Source: Undaria pinnatifida
Taxonomy: Eukaryota; Sar; Phaeophyceae; Laminariales; Alariaceae
Reading direction: 5' to 3'
Assembly: GCA_012845835.1 (NCBI GenBank)
Contig: JABAKD010000014.1
Location: 1,163,501 to 1,227,500 of the forward strand
DNA: 64,000 nucleotides
A program made the position numbers and the translations under genes. The number at the start of each line of letters is the position of its first letter. Position 1 is the first letter of the stretch. A model generated the notes under the pieces. It was given only the letters and a program-made list of their open reading frames with translations, searched no databases and was not told the origin of the DNA. Below are positions 1 to 11,100 of this stretch, piece by piece.

Positions 1-169
1 TCGAAACGTTTTCTGAATGACGGGGCTCCTTAACCCAAAATCGTCGGAGAATACGCCCCCTTAATTTTGCATGATTCTCGTTCTATAATAACCTAGACCA
101 CGGGGGAATGATGGTTCATCCAGTAGCAGTTTTATTTTTCTCCAAATCAGTTTTTGGTTAGGACATGTC

Positions 170-259
170 TTAACCCATTTACAACTGGAAACCCGTTTTT
201 GGGGACAAAATCACTTGGATTTAGTATGGGGAGGGGTTTGGGGGCTCTTAAGGGGTTGA
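170..259. mobile_element. piggyBac-like MITE, copy
   Basis: A 90-bp unit TTAACCCATTTACAACTGGA...GGGGCTCTTAAGGGGTTGA, belonging to a family bounded by TTAA and CCCCTTT/AAAGGGG ends. Confidence 0.75.
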
Positions 260-1139
260 GGCTCACGAATTGTGGAACGTTTGCAGAAAAAGAGTGGTGC
301 ACACCTCTAACGTAGGACGCGTCGCAAGCGTTGTAACTGCGCCGGTCGTGTACGCATGGACCGCATGCACAGAGTAGAAGTGTTGTTTTTTGTCCGGATA
401 ATATGGTTCCCTGGTGCTCGTTCGGCCTTTTCTTACGTACCCCCCCCCCCCCCCCCTCCCACTCCGTCTCGAAAGGGATGCGTGGTCAATGGTCAAATGG
501 CTTGAGGCAAGCAACAAATGACTACGCCCCCCCTCCCCCCCTACCCCCCACCCCGCGTTTTCTGAAGTCGTGAAAAGGTCAGTTTTTGTTTTTTGTTTTC
601 GCCTGTTTTAATCTTGATCTGATTGTCGGCAGTTCTGTTCCCACAAGTAAGGGCTCAAGTGTTTTGAAGGTTTTGAAGGGGCTACGAATAATCAGCGTGG
701 GGGTGACTCTGACGTGACGGAACTTTGAAAGAGTCTACTATCTTCGGGAGGGGGTCGGGGGGGGGGGGGGAGTTCCTTAGACGGCTGTGTTCAAGAGTGG
801 CTCAGAACTGAACCGCATTTTTGAGAACGTGTTACACTTGAAGTTAGCGTAGGGCAGCTTTTTCGCAGCGGTGCAAGGGTTGATTTTATTCAGCTCAAAC
901 CGCGCTTTTCTACCTTGCGGTTGCGTCGTGTGTGGATTTCAACTCGGGTTTGTGGAACTATCGCGTACTTTTTCATTTAGTTTTATTTTTGTTTCCCATT
1001 TCTGTTTTTTTTTTTTTTTCTTCATGTCTCGGTTAGGCACACGGGTGAATTGCCACTACTAATGTCAGCTACCGGTAAAGCATTAGGAGTTGCGGATTAT
1101 GGAGATATGTTGTACAGCTCCAACAACGATGCCTTTTTT

Positions 1140-1460
1140 CCCTTCGTGTAATAGTGCTGGATAGCGACAGCAGCAGGCGGGGGGGGGAGGGGGGGCTTGT
1201 GCCCGGCGCGTGAAACTGCTGCATATCCATTATATGTATTGGAGAACGAAGGTTGTTTCAATTCGTGTTATAGCGTTGGATAACGACAGCAGCTGGCGGG
1301 GGGAAGGCGGGGGAGGGGGGGACCCGTGTTGTTCCCGTCATGTGAAACTGGTCGATAGCGACAGCAGGCGGGGGTGGGACGGGGGTACGGGGGGGGGGGG
1401 GGCTTGTACCCTGTCATGTGAAGCTGCTGGATTTTGTGGCAGCAGGTGGGACGGGCCAGG
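1140..1460 (+). repeat. Tandem array, units of about 90-120 bp
   Basis: Three to four units with CGATAGCGACAGCAG(C)(A)GGCGGG, a G-run and CTTGT(A/G)CCC..CGTGAAACTGCTG. Confidence 0.7.
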
Positions 1461-1757
1461 CTTCTCTTGCCTTGAGTGGTCTTTGCGCGCGCTCGGCGTG
1501 GCCAATGGCTAACTGTCGTGCGGCTGATGTGTCATACTATTCTTGTGGCCGCATGTAGATGTTTTTCGTGTTTTTTTTCAGGTGAGGCGGGATTGGTTGG
1601 GTGTCGGATTTTTTTTTTACACACGTTTGGCTACACGGCAACGGTTTCCCGGTCGAGCCTCCGAGACCCTTTTTCGCCACACCGCAGAAACCATTCTATA
1701 CTAATTCCAAGTGGTTTGTCCCCAAAAAACGTGAGTACAGCGAGCGGTTTCGAAGGG

Positions 1758-1863
1758 CTGAACCCTTCTTTTCTTTTTACAGAGCCCCCAAACCCTTCCC
1801 TACACTAATTCCAAGTAATTTTTAAATCAACAACGGGTTTCCTTCCAGTTGTCAACGCGTTAA
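1758..1863. mobile_element. piggyBac-like MITE, copies in reverse
   Basis: Reverse copy (AGAGCCCCCAAACCCTTCC...TTAAC). A second damaged copy lies just upstream near 1670-1720 and a third near 1965-2049. Confidence 0.6.
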
Positions 1864-2093
1864 CACGGCCGTAGCTTACTGGCTTGTGGTTGATGTATCG
1901 GCGCGTGCTATTGTTCGATATAGCTTGCGCCTTTGATAGCTGAAACGGTTTTTCAGTACCGTGGCTTTAGAACCCAAAAAACCCTCACTATACTAATTCC
2001 AAATAATTTCCCCCCCCAAAACGGGTTACCGGTTTACACGCGGCGTTAACCCAAAATCGTCGGATTTTCAGTCGTTTTTTTTGCAGGGCTTTT

Positions 2094-2260
2094 CACTAGT
2101 CATGACCCGGCCCGCGGGTCGTATCATGAGGTAGGTGGTACTAACCCTCGCGGGTTTTGAGCCGGGTTGGGCCAGGGTGGTTTCGGAAATCTGACGGGTC
2201 GGATCGGGTCGGATCAAGAGGCTTTCGAATCTCACGGATCGGGTTTTTTTCACGCGTTTG
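2094..2260. mobile_element. Truncated hAT-like element
   Basis: Left end CAGGGCTTTTCAC.AGTC and the ATGACCCGGCCCGCGGGTC sub-terminal block are present; the right end is missing. Little GGGTC expansion. Confidence 0.6.
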
Positions 2261-3517
2261 TCAACGCGGATATAAACGGTTGGTCGTCATCGAGCCTCCG
2301 ACAACACTCTCTAGTTTTGGCCTACTACTTGCTTCTACCCCGGGGGGGGGGGGGGGGGGGAGGGCGTGGAATATCATGGATGGATAGAACAGGAAGAACC
2401 GGGCGGTTTCCATGGTCTATTTTTTAGCGCAAGAACTGCGAGCATATGCATGTGTGAAGTTAGGGGGATGAGTTTTTGGATCGAACCTGGAAATAGTGCC
2501 TGTGATGATACCTGGTATGTGTCGATGCGTATGTGATCGGCGCGCTTTTTGGATGGCTCCGATCTTGTGGGTTTCGATTTTTTACGTGAGGGCGGATGCG
2601 GAGGGGAGGGGGGTCGATTCACGTCCAAAGGTCCAAAGGGGGGAGGCAGTTGATAGACAACAAACGCATACTACGTACAGTTTGTCAATCATCGGATGCC
2701 GTACATGTTTCTGTAGTGTTACCAGTACAGTCGCTCTGTCCGGAAGCATGACCGGACGCTATGACTATATAATATGTAGTGTGTTGTCGCCGGTTTGGGA
2801 CTTCGGTCGCCGGTTTGGGGACTTCGAAGTGATTCTTATTGTGGTCCCTCTGTAGTGCCGGCATGTACCAGCCAAAAATACCGGCATTATACCGGGCACC
2901 GGCACTAATGGGTTCATAGTACCCGTACCGACCGGTAGATTCCAGTCGTGTCAAGCGATTTCACCGGCACTAAACCGGCATAAGGCACTATTCAACCGGC
3001 ACTATACAGGGAGACCCCCACCGTGCGAGTAGTAATAATCGGGCATGGGTACTACTCTGTTGTATCCGATATGTGGGTACTTCGGGGGGGCGGGGTTAAT
3101 GTAAATCAGGCATATGGCTAATAATGCAGTCAGTACTTGAGGTATAATAGGAATGTTGAGGAGAGAGGAGATTCCTGTTTTTACTGGGTACCAGGTATGT
3201 GTTTTCGGCACGAGGCCTGTTGTCGTTCATATGGGTTGTTTTAGAGGAGATTTTTCTTCGTGTAATACGATTCTTACGTATGATAGGTGGTGCCGGCGAA
3301 AACTCCTCCTCCTCCTGTGCTTTTTGTTCCTGCTCTCAGACGCCACACACGTACGGTAGGAAACTGTCAGCAGGGCTTGTAACCCGTTGGAGACTTTCAG
3401 CGGGGAAAAAAAATGTCGTACTTCGTAGTAAGGCATGTCTGACGATTATAGCAGCATCCACACGAATCAACCAGGGCTGCTGGAGTACGGCATGTGTCCG
3501 AACCGCTTTGCAACACT

Positions 3518-3896
3518 CATGGCTTTTCACGGGTCGGGTCGGGTCGGGTCGGGTCGGGTCGGGTCGGGTCGGGTCGGGTCGGGTCGGGTCGGGTCGGGTC
3601 GGGTCGGATCGGATCGGATCGGATCGGGCCGGGCCGGATCTGGTCGGATCGGGTCCGGTCTGGTCGGGTCGGATCGGATCGGATCGGATCGGGCCGGGCC
3701 GGATCTGGTCGGATCGGGTCCGGTCTGGTCTGAGTGGTATGACTTGACCAGTTAGATCTGGAAACCTCCTGGCCCGACCCCACCCAACCTGTTAGAATCC
3801 GTACATCTATTTCCCGACCCGATCTGACGCAACCCGCGAGTTTTTCATAGACCTTATCCGATCTGCGGATTGCGTTGTGACCCGTGAGACGCCCTG
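3518..3896. mobile_element. hAT-like element copy
   Basis: Ends CATGGCTTTTCACGGGTC and GACCCGTGAGACGCCCTG; the first 75 bp inside are pure GGGTC, followed by GGATC variants and two copies of a 54-bp sub-repeat. No clear target duplication. Confidence 0.72.
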
Positions 3897-5715
3897 ATTG
3901 TAAGCAGCCGCAAGAAACACGCGCAGGCAGCTTGGTGATGCTCCTACGACTACTGCTGTACGTTCTTGCTAGACGCTTGCAAGCACTGTGTTGTTGTATC
4001 ACTTGCCTGCCAACAATGTGTTGTATGTGCAGTGTGCTGTATGTGCAGTGTGCTAGGCTTCAGCCTGGAGTCTCACAAACGGAAAATTTGTGTGTGAATC
4101 AAATTTGAGTGGAGCATATAAAGCACAACCTGGGATACCCCTTGTTCGGTTAACTCTCAAAACCCATTCTCCGGCGACAGCAGCAGCATCGCAATAGTTT
4201 TTGCATGCCTCGACAGCATAGCACATATCGTCGGCGTCGACCGCGAGTTTCGGCATCAGAATTGGAGGGTGTGAGACGAAATCTGTACCTCCCGAGCTCA
4301 CCGACATGCACCCACCCAGGTGTACCACCGTGCACCCATGGATCCGTCCATTGCGCTCGCAGTATCAACGATTTCTCGGCATTGCGCTAATAAAAATTGG
4401 CGTGAGTGTCGGCCTCTCCGAGCCCAACAGGATAGTATGGTACAGATGGACAGCATCTACCAGCGGTTCGGGAGCCCTTTCCACCCCTCTCGACAACTCG
4501 ACCAGAAACGGTGCGAAAACCTGCCCGAAACGGGAGCTCCAGAACGTGATGCATTTTTTTCCCCAAAAGGGATCTCAGAGCAGCGCAGTCCGTGGAAATC
4601 GACAACACCCTCGTATGTAGTACGATCATCCAATCTAACAAATTAATTGTATTAATCCATTCTTGGGGAACAGCCCGACGACGCATATTGTTGGCGCTGC
4701 ATCACAGCAAAACACGCGCAGGGCCGCGCAGTCCATGATTAGCGCTTGGTACACCCCGCGAAACGAGCCGTCCCCCGAAGCGGACGTCACCCTTCGTGAC
4801 GAACGCCTGTGAAGAAAATCGTAAGAGTTTAGTCTACTACACAGGCACGAGTTAGTTACTCTTTACTCTTCTTGGCTCTTTCTTGCTTGACAAAAAATGA
4901 CACAATTTTGAAGTCCAAATGTTGAAGCCCATAGTGTGAAGCCACGCCAGCACCAGCCAGGCATGACGCTGAAGAACATGAGATAATCGACATCACGTGA
5001 GCTTCGACGGTACGGCCACGAGCAGGGGTAGCTAGCATAGAGGCGGGTCATCTGCGCCAGATCGCACCTTGCTCTAAAATTCGTTGTGGCTTCATCACCA
5101 AAGTTGAGTTTAAAACGCCGTCAGCGATGTCAGCGAGCCAAAACAAACTTCGACACGTGGCTGCTGAGCAGACACATATAAAAAACCTGGCAGTAACATG
5201 CAGGAAAAATGACTGTCCCGTCGTCGTCCGTTCTCTTTGTATCTTGTGGTTTGTTTTGTGGCTGTGTGCTACGTTTATCTGCTTCCAAACAAGCTACGAC
5301 CCCCCCCCCCCCCCCTCAACCTTGTTCTTCTAGCAATGATAGTCTAGTACAGTGTACTACTTGCGTACTCGTATGATGTACCAGAGGTAGGTATAGAGTC
5401 TACATTTGATACTAAAATAACATACCAGGTATAATAGGATATGAAGAATCATCTCCTCAAAAGAATGGTTAGCTACGCTGCGCCAAACAAACCACCTATT
5501 ATCAATAGAAGAGGCTTTTGTCGGTGAGATATAGAGTCACTCACGAGTAGTGTGAGTGTCTCAAAGCGGGTAGGCCGTGAAAAAGGGGGGGGGTACATCA
5601 TACTACAATACCGCCGTAGCCTTCGTCAAGCCCTGTAGAAAAAAAAAGCAAGAGCCCCACGAGAAACCCAGCTTGAGATTTTCGAGCCAACGAAAAATTA
5701 AGCATGTATCTACCT

Positions 5716-5805
5716 TTAACGCCTTTTCCACTGGAAACCCTTTTTTGTTATACAAATTTACTTGAAGTTAGTATGTGGAGGGGTTTTGGGGCTCCAACCT
5801 TTTTT
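5716..5805. mobile_element. piggyBac-like MITE, degenerate copy
   Basis: TTAACGCCTTTTCCACTGGA...GGGGTTTTGGGGCTCC; right end decayed. Confidence 0.6.
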
Positions 5806-6513
5806 TAGGAGACCCATGGATACAGACCAAGAGGAGACGAGCGCGATATCACCAAGCAAGCGTCTGGGAAAAGCTAGACGCAAACCTTCCGAGTACCGTC
5901 ATGCCTCACGCTTGCCTCTCCACAGCTTCCCCCTGCGTCGAAGTTTGAACACATCTCGCACACAAACCCCAGCACAGCTCGGGTCGCTCCTTGTGGCCGA
6001 TGCTGCTGCAACCGGAAGTTTTGGTTCTTGTCCTCTTTTTTTGCGTCTAAAGCCCCGCAAGAAAATAAATTAATCAATCGAACTCACGTACGTCATCATC
6101 AGCAGACGTGTTTGAATCAGTTTCATAAAATGAAGCGTGTTTACTTACGTTCGATGGGCAACCGAGTTTCTTTCTGGAGCTCCCTGACTTGAGGAGGGAG
6201 CTCTCCACCTCACCGAAAACCCGTTTGCGAGCTACAGTAGAAAGGGGTCCCCCAATAAGGCGGTATCCCAATATAAGGCGGTCAAAATCGCTTGGCACGG
6301 CTGTGGAATGGCACTAACGTACTCACAACCTGGAGTGAACAAGGCGGCTTCCCTCCATAAGGCGGTCATATTGCACTCCATAGCACACCACCGCCTGCCT
6401 GGGGTACCCCTGCTGTCAATACCTGGTACTATTATCATACGGTTGTGTACTGTACTGTAGTAAAAACCAAGGGGCAAGAGCCGATAAACAATCCCTCTCG
6501 CGTAGGTATTCAC

Positions 6514-6782
6514 CAGGGCTGTTCACGGGTCTCATGATCCGGCCCGCGGGTCAGGTAAGGCAGTATTAAAAAAGCTCGCGGGTCGAGTCGGGTCGGGTCG
6601 GGAGGCGTTCGAAATCTCACGGGGTCGTGTCGGGTCGTGTCGGGTCGTGTCGGGTCGTGTCGGGTCGTGTCGGATCGTGTCGGATCGTGTCGGGTCAGGA
6701 GGTCTGCAAATATCACGGGTCGGGCCGGGTCAACCTGATCCGACCCGACCCGCGAAGAATGATCCGGTCCGTGAAAGCCCTG
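6514..6782. mobile_element. hAT-like element copy
   Basis: Ends CAGGGCTGTTCACGGGTC and GGTCCGTGAAAGCCCTG; contains a GTGTCGGGTC variant decamer array. Flanks GTATTCAC and GTTCTTAC agree only in part, so the insertion is old. Confidence 0.75.
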
Positions 6783-7144
6783 GTTCTTACCATTTTTTCC
6801 TGTAGAAACACGAAAGACATTTACGTGTTAGTGTTGTTGTTCGGACACCACTTTATCATCGCCAACCAGCAGTGGCCTACCCGTGTACCAGGTATGCCGC
6901 AATCGCCAATTTTCCTCGTCATATGGGCCAACCCAGCGTTGGCGATAAAATACCTGGTGCAATCAAATAGGGTCGTAGCACGCGTCAAAGGGACCAACCT
7001 AGTGTACTTGCCGCCGCCGTTCCTCCTCCCTGTCGCTACCGAGCTCACAAATAATGTATAATGCAGCTTGCAAATATGACTATCAACCACTCGACCGGTC
7101 GAGATCACAGCTGGCGTATTTCAATAAACTTTATAAACACTTGT

Positions 7145-7848
7145 TACGGTGCAGAAGACAAGGCCGCCCGGCCCAGCCCAGCCCGTGTTAGGCGTACCTC
7201 TAGTACCCATCCTTGAAGCCGGCGTCGGCACTTACACCGTAGCTGCCACCACCGCTACCGCCGACATTCTGCTATTTATGTTTCGGAGGAAAGACAGGGC
7301 AAGTCAGTCAGAATCCGCCGCACCCGTCGATCCCACTCCTCCCAGCCAGCATCGGCATTTAACTTGTAGCCGCCGCCACCACCACCGCAACCATCACCAC
7401 CGCCACCACCACCACCACCATCACCACCCCTCCCTGCCACAACAGCCACCGCCACCGACATTCTGCTAATTATATGTCGGGGCAGGAGGCAGGGCTAGTC
7501 AGTCAACATCCGGCGTACCGCTGCAATTCATCCTCCAAATCGGCGTCCGCCCGTAAAGCATAGCCGTTACTCCCCCGCCCCACCACCCCTTACCTCCACC
7601 ATCATCATTGCCGCCGACGTGATGCTAATTCTGTGTTGGAGCAAGAGGCAAGGCAAGCAAGTCAACGTTTGGCAAACCCCTACAATTCATCCTCCAAGCT
7701 GGCACCATCACCGCCACAACCACACCACCCCCCACCACCACACCACCCCCAGCCCCCCTTCCCGCCACAACCACCGCCTCCACCGACATTATGCAAATCC
7801 TGTGTAAGGGTAAAAAGCAGGGCAAGTCAGTCAAATTAGGCGTTACCC
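7145..7848 (-). repeat. Tandem array repeating the KDEL/stop region of gene 1
   Basis: About four units of 160-195 bp, each with a GGCAAGTCAGTCA-like core (near 7300, 7495, 7655, 7822) and a CACCACC-rich arm. On the minus strand two units read ...LEDEL where the real terminus reads LKDEL, one with a stop in place. The array lies directly 3' of the stop codon and probably forms the 3' UTR. Confidence 0.75.
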
Positions 7849-8199
7849 CTACAACTCATCCTTCAACCCGGCACCACCACCCCCACCCCCCGCCCCCCCA
7901 GCCGCCACCGAGCTGGCCATCAACGCCTCCTTCAAGCCGGGTAAACATGCCGCAGGGGTTTCCAAAACCGCCGTGTACGCGCACGTCTCAGGCTCTGCCA
8001 CCTCGGAAAGGACCTCTTCCGGCCCGCAGGCCAGCGACACCCTCAGCGACCTAGCAGGCCCGTTCCAGCACTTTGACCCCCTTTCGAAGACGAGGACATC
8101 CCCGCTGAGAATCAGGTCTTCGCTGGTCGTCTCGTGCAGCGGTTTCTTGTTGGTGTCCGTCCCGACGCGCTCGAGTCCTTTCCACTTGCCTATGAGAGT
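7849..8199 (-). CDS. PRKCSH: Glucosidase II beta exon 10 (MRH domain end, KDEL)
   Basis: Starts at AACAG/ACT (phase 0) and encodes [12 protein letters not shown], then [20 protein letters not shown] and [17 protein letters not shown]. The conserved Arg of GPARS and the Glu/Tyr of the EPETCAY segment sit where the mannose-binding residues of MRH domains lie. The CDS ends in a Gly-rich tail and GLKDEL-TAG; KDEL fits retrieval of a soluble ER protein. The acceptor is preceded by an A-rich, not pyrimidine-rich, tract, which is unusual. The stop region lies at the edge of a tandem array that repeats it downstream. Confidence 0.95.
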   Translation of the reverse strand, partial: TLIGKWKGLERVGTDTNKKPLHETTSEDLILSGDVLVFERGSKCWNGPARSLRVSLACGPEEVLSEVAEPETCAYTAVLETPAACLPGLKEALMASSVAAGGAGGGGGGAGLKDEL

Positions 8200-11100
8200 C
8201 TGTTTTTTTTTTTTTTCCGGTTGCGGGTCACAAGGGTAGCTTGGTTGGTTGGTTAGATCGAGGGTATAGGTGAGAGAAGGTTACCTCATGTTAGGCTTTG
8301 GGATGCGAGTAGGGTAAGGGTGGGCAGTGCGAACCAACACCGATAAAAGAGACCACGCCGCCGACGCCAAATGTGGGCAACACCCCTGACAGGTCGCCTC
8401 CTGTGTGGTGTGGAGATCTTTCCACTTTCCTATCAGCGGCTGGTGTCTCATTGTTCGTTTCTGGGTCAAGGGTATAGGTCAGGGTTAGGTGGGTCAGAGT
8501 TTACGTCAGCGTTAGGTTATAGGGTCGGGTTACTAAGGATTCACACGCTCGAGGCCTTTCCGCAACCCTCTAGAAAATTTGATGGTGCCACCGTGTTCCG
8601 TGTTCGGCAGTGGGTCTAGGTTTTCGCTAGGAGTAGGTGGCTCATGGCTGGGTTAGGCTATTCATGAGGGAACACAGTAGTCTCTTGTTTTCTTGAAAAT
8701 AATAGGTGTCCTGATTGCAGCTTTATCGTATCAAATGCAGCACACGAAAAAGCGCTTTGCAAAACTTCTTCGCGGCAAGTATAGCATGATAGCTCTCTCA
8801 TCTGCAACAGTGCAATAGTGTCTAGTGTATTATTACGGGGAAAAAATATCATCATATCATCGTAATCAGGACCAAATATGGTTAGACAAACAGGGGAATA
8901 TATATATTCTTGCGTACGTCGTCATGAGGGTTAGCGATTAATACTATGAACTGCTGATTTTGCGCTAAGTAAGCCATTGTTGCGACGTACCTTTCGAGTG
9001 CGGCGAGAGAGGCAAGCGGTTTTTTACATGCGGTAACCTTAGCTTTTTTTTTTTTTTTCATTCTCAGGCGGATGGGGAACAATAAAGCTTAAGCTCACCA
9101 CACTTCCCACGCATTGATGTACACGTCGCGTGTCAATGTAACTCAATTCCATTCGCAATCCAGCGCTAGGTGGCATGTCCTTCAGTTCCCGTGATGGCGG
9201 TAGCGCGAGCTGTCTCTACCGGCGGTCATCGTTTCTAACTCCAGCAGCTGTGTACGGTATACGGATGCGTGGGTATGTCGACCCGACCTGATCCTTGGGG
9301 ATCAGGTTTTTCGGAGATAGCCACCCGGAACCGCATCATTCCGGGTAGCGTTGGACTTGCGCAAGCTCACTCACCAACTCACCCCTCGGCCACTCACAAA
9401 CAGCCTCCCGCCGGGCTTGGTCCAGTTGCGGTCCACCGTACCCATTCGGGCGAGCTGATAACCTTTACCCGTTAGTATTGTTGACATGCCGGTAAAGCGT
9501 GCTACGATGTGGGGTAGCTCTTGTTGCCAAAACGTATTCTCCGAACGACGAAGCTCCTTCCGCAAGAATCGTCGGAATGCGTTTGATTCTTGCTTTGCAA
9601 TTACGATGTTTTTTTTGGGGGGGTGTATCGTGTATCATACGAGGCCATGGGTTGGTTTGTTCGTTCATTGTATTTTGCACTTTCAGTTTTACTTGAAAGG
9701 AAAAAAAACAGCCTTTCTGTGAGGTTGGGTGAGGAACACAGATCTCCTCAAGCGAAAAAGGCCTCAGAAAAAAAAACCGGGGTACACGTACCGTAGCACG
9801 AGTTCGGTCAGTCCATCACGGAGCTTGCAAAGATGAGTATCAACCGTTACTAAATCAACCCAACGCACAGCTGATACACTTTAAATTACTTGAAAAAATA
9901 CACCCTGAGCACCACCGCACTATAAACTACGCACTAACCTTGGTTTTCCCCTGCTCTTGGTGGGCATCCTTGAACGGGCACACCCGATAGTCGTACCCTC
10001 CGGACTTCGCGGTGATGCACTTATCCTTGAGCGGCAACAGCACACCGTCCGACCCGTAGTTCTCGGACGTCTCCTGTTCCAGCGCCTGAATCGCCAGAAT
10101 TGCCAAACAACACAAAAAAAACAGGGAAGGGAAAGGACAAGTAAAACCCGAGAGTACAAAAAGACGCACGTGGAGGCGGCAATAGCCTCAAGCGATAAAA
10201 TCGACGCACCATAAAAAAAAGAAACGTGGGCAATCTTAAGCTAAAGCAGACGAAAAAAATAAGGCGAAACCGTCATAATTCTGAAACGACAAAAACAGGA
10301 AAGAAAAATGGCGTAGGCAAAGATCAGCCTGAGATCACAAAAATAAGGAATCGCGGGGCCGGAGTAAGGTTGATCCCCCTTTCAGCCGCACACAGAAGCA
10401 AAAACAAGCAGATAACAAGATGCGACTAACACAACAAAAAGAAAATCGCGAAAGCGGCATGGTCTGAACCGACAACAGCATCCGAAGAAAAAAACGGGGG
10501 GAACGATAAGCCTTAGCGTGCAACAACAACAAAAAGGCACAAAACCGCCATATACTCTGAAACGACAAAATCGCCCCCGAGAAAACATTGTGGGCAAAGA
10601 TCCGCCAAAGCTCACAAAAAACAAAATTGCGGGAGCGGTGTGGACTTGACTCCCTTTCAGCACCGCACAGAAACGGAGACAGGCAGAGAACAGGACGCGA
10701 CTAAGACAACAAGAAAGAAAATCGCGAAAGCGGCACAGTCTGAAACGACAACAGCGTCCGAACAAAACGGCGGGGGGAACGATACGCCTCAGCGTACGAA
10801 CAAAAGACTAAACCGTCATAGTCTGAAAAGAAAAAATCGACTACAAGAAAAAAACGTGCGCAAAGATAGCCTGAGACCGCAACGAAACAAATCGCGGGAG
10901 CGGCGTAGGCTTGATTCCTTTCAACACCGCACAGAGGATTTGACGAGATAACAAAATGTGCCCTAATACAAGTATGTCTCGCTCTTGATAATATCTTCAG
11001 TATCTTCAGTGCCCAGTGGATGGTGACCACCTCTGGGTCGGGTGTTCGAGCGATGCTCGCCCTGAACTGCGTGTCAATTCAGCGAAGACCTCAAGGCTCC

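Larger units (their letters stand above)
1..7144. other. Region 3' of gene 1: repeats, no supportable gene
   Basis: Besides the elements listed I see G- and C-homopolymer tracts (430-455, 745-770, 1380-1405, 2340-2360), a CCGGCACTA-rich stretch at 2850-3010 and an unassigned 102-codon frame at 4338-4646. None has codon structure or motifs that support a gene. Confidence 0.6.

Noticed and set aside
4338-4646. 102-codon frame starting MDPSIALAVSTISRHC
   Set aside because: ATG to TAA open on the plus strand, but the opposite strand is open too, and no motif, splice context or relative was recognised.
9398-9454. 57-bp minus-strand block [19 protein letters not shown] with AG and GTGAGT, phase 0
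   Set aside because: Would splice in frame between exons 9 and 10 of gene 1, but the MRH domain reads continuously from [11 protein letters not shown] to [10 protein letters not shown] without it. Could be a cassette exon; left out for lack of family support.
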